64,000 nt of DNA, from NCBI RefSeq assembly GCF_051594765.1, contig NZ_JBPPGJ010000004.1:248001-312000 (forward strand), given 5' to 3'. Source of the DNA: Paenibacillus_AR sp051594765 (GTDB lineage Bacteria > Bacillota > Bacilli > Paenibacillales > NBRC-103111). A model generated the notes under the pieces. It saw only the letters and a list, made by a program, of their open reading frames with translations. It had not been told where the DNA came from and did no database searches. The position numbers and the translations under genes were made by a program. Shown here one piece after another: positions 60,946-64,000 of the stretch; position 1 is the stretch's first letter, and the number at the start of each line of letters is the position of its first letter.

Positions 60946-63900
60946 CTACCGTCCGGTGATCCGGACGTCGTCGAAGACGGAGGAAGCGCGGTGCGAGAAC
61001 AGGCCTGCCTTGCCCGAGGTGAGGCTCGGGTCGGTGGCCGTCAGTAGCTTCGTGCCGTTGACCCACAGCTCCAGCGTGCTGCCGTCGGCGACGGCTTGGA
61101 AGTTGTACCAGGCGCCGAGCGTCAAGCTATACGGCATGGTGGCCAGGTCGGTCCATGTTCCGTTCACACACTTCGAGATCTTCAGGACACTCGAGCCGGC
61201 ACCACCGGAATAATAGGAGAAGCTGTAGAGATTGCTCGTATCCTTGTACCGGAGGTTCAGTCCGATGCCGGAATACGTTCCGGTCAAGGCGTTGGCCTTC
61301 AGCTTGGCGCTGACCGCTGTATCCGTCCAAGTCGCGTTGCCGGTGATCGAATTGACACCGGCCGCTTGGGCGTCCGTCTGCACGTAGGCCGGTGTGCCGT
61401 CCGTCGCCACGCTCCAGGTGCCCCCGGTCGTCGTCCACCCCGCCGCATTGCCGTCGTCGAAGTTGTCCTCGAGCAGGATCGGCACAACGGATACGTCATC
61501 GAAGCTGACGTCCGCGCGGTGGGCGTTCAATCCGGCCTTGCCGCCGGTGAAGCTCGTGTCCGTGGCGGTCAGCTCCTTCGTGCCGTTCACCCAGAACTCC
61601 AGCGTATTCCCCTTGGCAACGGCCTTGAAGGTGTACCAGACTCCCGTGTTCAGCGTGTAGGCCTTGGACGCCAGGGTGGTCCAGACACCGGCGACGCACT
61701 TCTGAATCTTGATCAGATTGCCGTTATTGTAATATTGGAAATTGTAGGTGTTGTCCGCATTCTGGTAGCGGGCATCCAGTCCGACTCCGGCCGGACTGCC
61801 CAGGGAGGCTGACTTCAGCTTGGCCGATACCTCGTAATCCGTCAGGGTGGAGAGGCCGCCTGCGGCATGGAGGTTGACGGCGGCCGTGTCCGACTGCCGG
61901 TATACCTTGGTGGCACCATCCGTCCCCACGCTCCACACCCCGCCGTTCGTCGTCCAACCGTCGGCATTCCCGTCCTCGAAGTCATCGAAGAGGGCCTCCG
62001 TTCCGCCGCCCGGGTTGGCGTCGGTCTGGAATTGCACGGTAAGCGTGGCACTGCTGCCTCCGGCTTCCGTGAAGGTTAAGGTCTTGCTGTACGAAGTATT
62101 GGGGGTGAGCCCCTGAGGGTTGATCTGGAAGTAGATTTCCCGCTCCCCGCGAAGATTGCCTGAGGTCTGGGACAGAGTCAGGTATTCCCCCTGCCCGGTG
62201 ACGCTCCATGCGGTGGAGAGGCCCCCTCCTTTGTTCACCAGCTTGATCTTGTGCAGTTGACCGGCGTTGGAGACGTTCTTCACGCCCAACAGGATGACGG
62301 AGGGCACGCTGATCTTGGCAGGCGGTACGCTGCCGACCGCTCCGAGCTGCGTCGACTCCTGAAACTTGGTGACGCCGCCTTTCTTGGTCGTCAGCTTCAG
62401 CTCCAGCCAACGGGCGGACACACTGGCCGGAACGTTGAAGGAGAGCGACTGCTCCGTCTTGCCGCCATAGGGCACAGCGGCCGCGAATTGCCCGGTCTGG
62501 AAGGCCGTGTAGCTGTTATCCGCCGGATTCCGGAAGCCCGCTTCCCAGAAGACATCGATGTTGGTTCCGTCCCGCTGCTCGTCATTATAGACGATGACGG
62601 TCCGGGTGGCGGCCGTGCCGCCGGTGAAGACCTCGGGGGCAACGCCGATGCGGTTGTTCTGGTCCGCTGCCTTGTCGAAGGCAGCCACCGGCGAGAACGT
62701 GTTCTTCGTATACGTGTAGGAGTCCGAAGGGATAAACGCGGGGTACGCCGGCGAGAAGACGTTGATCACGGGGCGGTCGATCTTGACCGGCTTCACCCCG
62801 GGTGCGGATAGATCGGTCCATACCGGATACAAGGTGGCTTCGATCGGCTCGTAGGAATAGATCCAATCGGAATAATAGCGGATATCCGCCAGGCCGGTGT
62901 AGCGCATCCCGCGCACCATCCGGTCCGTGGCCCGGTGCCACACCGCCTGGGAGACGATATTGTCGTTCAGATAATCCTTGCTCAGCGTGCTGTTGTAGGT
63001 TCCATCCGCATTCAAGGTGGGCCATCCTTGGGACGGGGTGTAGGATTCGCCCTCCCCCTTGGGCTTCGTCGCATTGTTCTTGTACAAACCGTACAGGTTG
63101 GTTGTGTTCAACCCGCCGATCGGATAGCCCCCCCAATAGTGGACGTTCTCCTCCGATTCCGTCGTCATGGCGTCCTGGATGATGGGCCGGGTGGCGTCCA
63201 CCGCCAGAACGGCGTCGCGGACCACGGGAACCAGGTTAGGGGCGGTCCAGTTCTCGTTGCCACCGCTCCAGATGACGATGCTCGGATGGTTCCGGTTCTC
63301 CTTCACCCATTGCTTGACCCACTTGGTGACATGGTCGAAGCCGTCGGCGGTCTGGCTGCCGCTGTTCTGATACTGCCAGAACGGATTCTCATCGATCAGG
63401 AGCAGCCCGATCTGGTCGGCATAGTCGTACAATTCGGAGATGGCTCCGCCGATATGGGTACGGCCCATGTTGTAGGTGCCCTTCCACTCGTCCATCACCT
63501 TCTTGACATGGGCGATGTTCGAATCCTTCAGCCCCTGGTACGGACTGGGATCCGTGCCGTGTAGGCTCCGGATGTGCCAGTTGAACTGAAGCGCATCCCC
63601 GAACAGGTTGGTCTTGATCCCGTTCAGCTGGAAGTAATTGTTCGTCACCATGAACTGCCGGAAGCCGAACCGGGTCGCCTTGGAATCCAGGGTAACCGAG
63701 CCTTGAACCAACGACGTGTTCAGATCATACAGCTTAGGGTCGTGGGTCCACCAATACTTGGCATTGGTCCACGGCACCGCACTCAGGACTGCGGTCTGGC
63801 TTCCGCCGGCCGGCACAGTCACCGTCTGATCCGCGAAGCTCTTCTCCACGGCGCCGCCGACCAAGGCCGCGCTGTTCTTGACCGTCACCGTCTGGGCGGT

Positions 63901-64000
63901 GCCCGTCATATTGGTAACGGTTACAGAAACCTGCGCCGTGTCATCCGCCGGATCGGTGTTGTTCTGCAGGTTCGTCACGATCACCGCATCGGACACATAG
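60946..64000 (-). CDS. Secreted GH2-family glycosidase with tandem C-terminal LamG/CBM66-like domains (5' end beyond window)
   Basis: The frame is open through the right edge; the visible part is about 1,018 residues. It begins in the Ig-like domain of a family 2 glycoside hydrolase (VSVTVTNMTGTAQTVTVKN) and continues into the barrel with GFRQFMVTNNYFQLNG and VIWSGGNENWT, where the Glu after Asn is the expected acid/base. A further Ig-like region follows, then two related domains of about 170 residues (FDDFEDGNADGWTTNGGVW and LEDNFDDGNAAGWTTTGGTW). The N-terminal jelly roll and any signal peptide are cut off. A beta-galactosidase or related exo-enzyme is likely; specificity cannot be read. 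Confidence 0.82.
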   Translation of the reverse strand, partial: YVSDAVIVTNLQNNTDPADDTAQVSVTVTNMTGTAQTVTVKNSAALVGGAVEKSFADQTVTVPAGGSQTAVLSAVPWTNAKYWWTHDPKLYDLNTSLVQGSVTLDSKATRFGFRQFMVTNNYFQLNGIKTNLFGDALQFNWHIRSLHGTDPSPYQGLKDSNIAHVKKVMDEWKGTYNMGRTHIGGAISELYDYADQIGLLLIDENPFWQYQNSGSQTADGFDHVTKWVKQWVKENRNHPSIVIWSGGNENWTAPNLVPVVRDAVLAVDATRPIIQDAMTTESEENVHYWGGYPIGGLNTTNLYGLYKNNATKPKGEGESYTPSQGWPTLNADGTYNSTLSKDYLNDNIVSQAVWHRATDRMVRGMRYTGLADIRYYSDWIYSYEPIEATLYPVWTDLSAPGVKPVKIDRPVINVFSPAYPAFIPSDSYTYTKNTFSPVAAFDKAADQNNRIGVAPEVFTGGTAATRTVIVYNDEQRDGTNIDVFWEAGFRNPADNSYTAFQTGQFAAAVPYGGKTEQSLSFNVPASVSARWLELKLTTKKGGVTKFQESTQLGAVGSVPPAKISVPSVILLGVKNVSNAGQLHKIKLVNKGGGLSTAWSVTGQGEYLTLSQTSGNLRGEREIYFQINPQGLTPNTSYSKTLTFTEAGGSSATLTVQFQTDANPGGGTEALFDDFEDGNADGWTTNGGVWSVGTDGATKVYRQSDTAAVNLHAAGGLSTLTDYEVSAKLKSASLGSPAGVGLDARYQNADNTYNFQYYNNGNLIKIQKCVAGVWTTLASKAYTLNTGVWYTFKAVAKGNTLEFWVNGTKELTATDTSFTGGKAGLNAHRADVSFDDVSVVPILLEDNFDDGNAAGWTTTGGTWSVATDGTPAYVQTDAQAAGVNSITGNATWTDTAVSAKLKANALTGTYSGIGLNLRYKDTSNLYSFSYYSGGAGSSVLKISKCVNGTWTDLATMPYSLTLGAWYNFQAVADGSTLELWVNGTKLLTATDPSLTSGKAGLFSHRASSVFDDVRITGR

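Overview
The window looks like chromosomal DNA from a high-GC Paenibacillus-type bacterium (Paenibacillaceae). Lipoprotein signal peptides with Gram-positive lipoboxes, strong AGGAGG-type ribosome sites, YesM/YesN and Cache-AraC regulators and LplABC-type sugar importers without their own ATPase all point that way. I see no rRNA, tRNA, CRISPR array, transposase or phage gene. Both edges cut genes: dhbC on the left and a GH2 family enzyme on the right.

Region 1 (1-7,200, minus strand) is an iron/bacillibactin island: btr, feuA, feuB, feuC, besA, dhbA and dhbC, with two perfect Fur boxes and a pair of direct repeats that look like Btr half-sites. Region 2 (7,200-15,600) has a repeat-rich intergenic stretch, then a membrane AraC sensor translationally coupled to an orphan solute-binding lipoprotein, facing a binding protein plus two permeases. 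Region 3 (15,600-24,150) holds an ABC-2 exporter with histidine kinase and response regulator, an exported protein, small membrane and exported proteins, a candidate structured leader or small RNA, and a HelD-type helicase.

Region 4 (24,150-36,500) is a plant-polysaccharide locus: a 1,505-residue secreted beta-helix enzyme, an importer, a divergent Cache-AraC sensor with matching cre sites on both sides, a GNAT enzyme and a GH43 enzyme. Region 5 (36,600-44,600, minus) is the most unusual part: a compact seven-gene operon with an SsuD-like flavin monooxygenase, a sugar-type importer, an AraC regulator fused to a degenerate APH(6)-like kinase domain, a radical SAM protein with a CX8CX2C cluster motif, and a small protein resembling a flavin split barrel.

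Region 6 (44,600-46,800) carries tag and a methyltransferase behind a LexA-type box, plus a GNAT gene. Region 7 (46,800-64,000) is a second polysaccharide locus: a 1,524-residue secreted alginate-lyase-like protein, a GH106-like rhamnosidase, an importer, a YesN/YesM two-component system and a secreted GH2 enzyme. Within regions 4 and 7 the genes fit one scheme: secreted enzymes cut a polymer, lipoproteins capture oligosaccharides, permeases import them using an ATPase encoded elsewhere, cytoplasmic glycosidases finish the job, and a sensor next to each importer controls it under catabolite repression.
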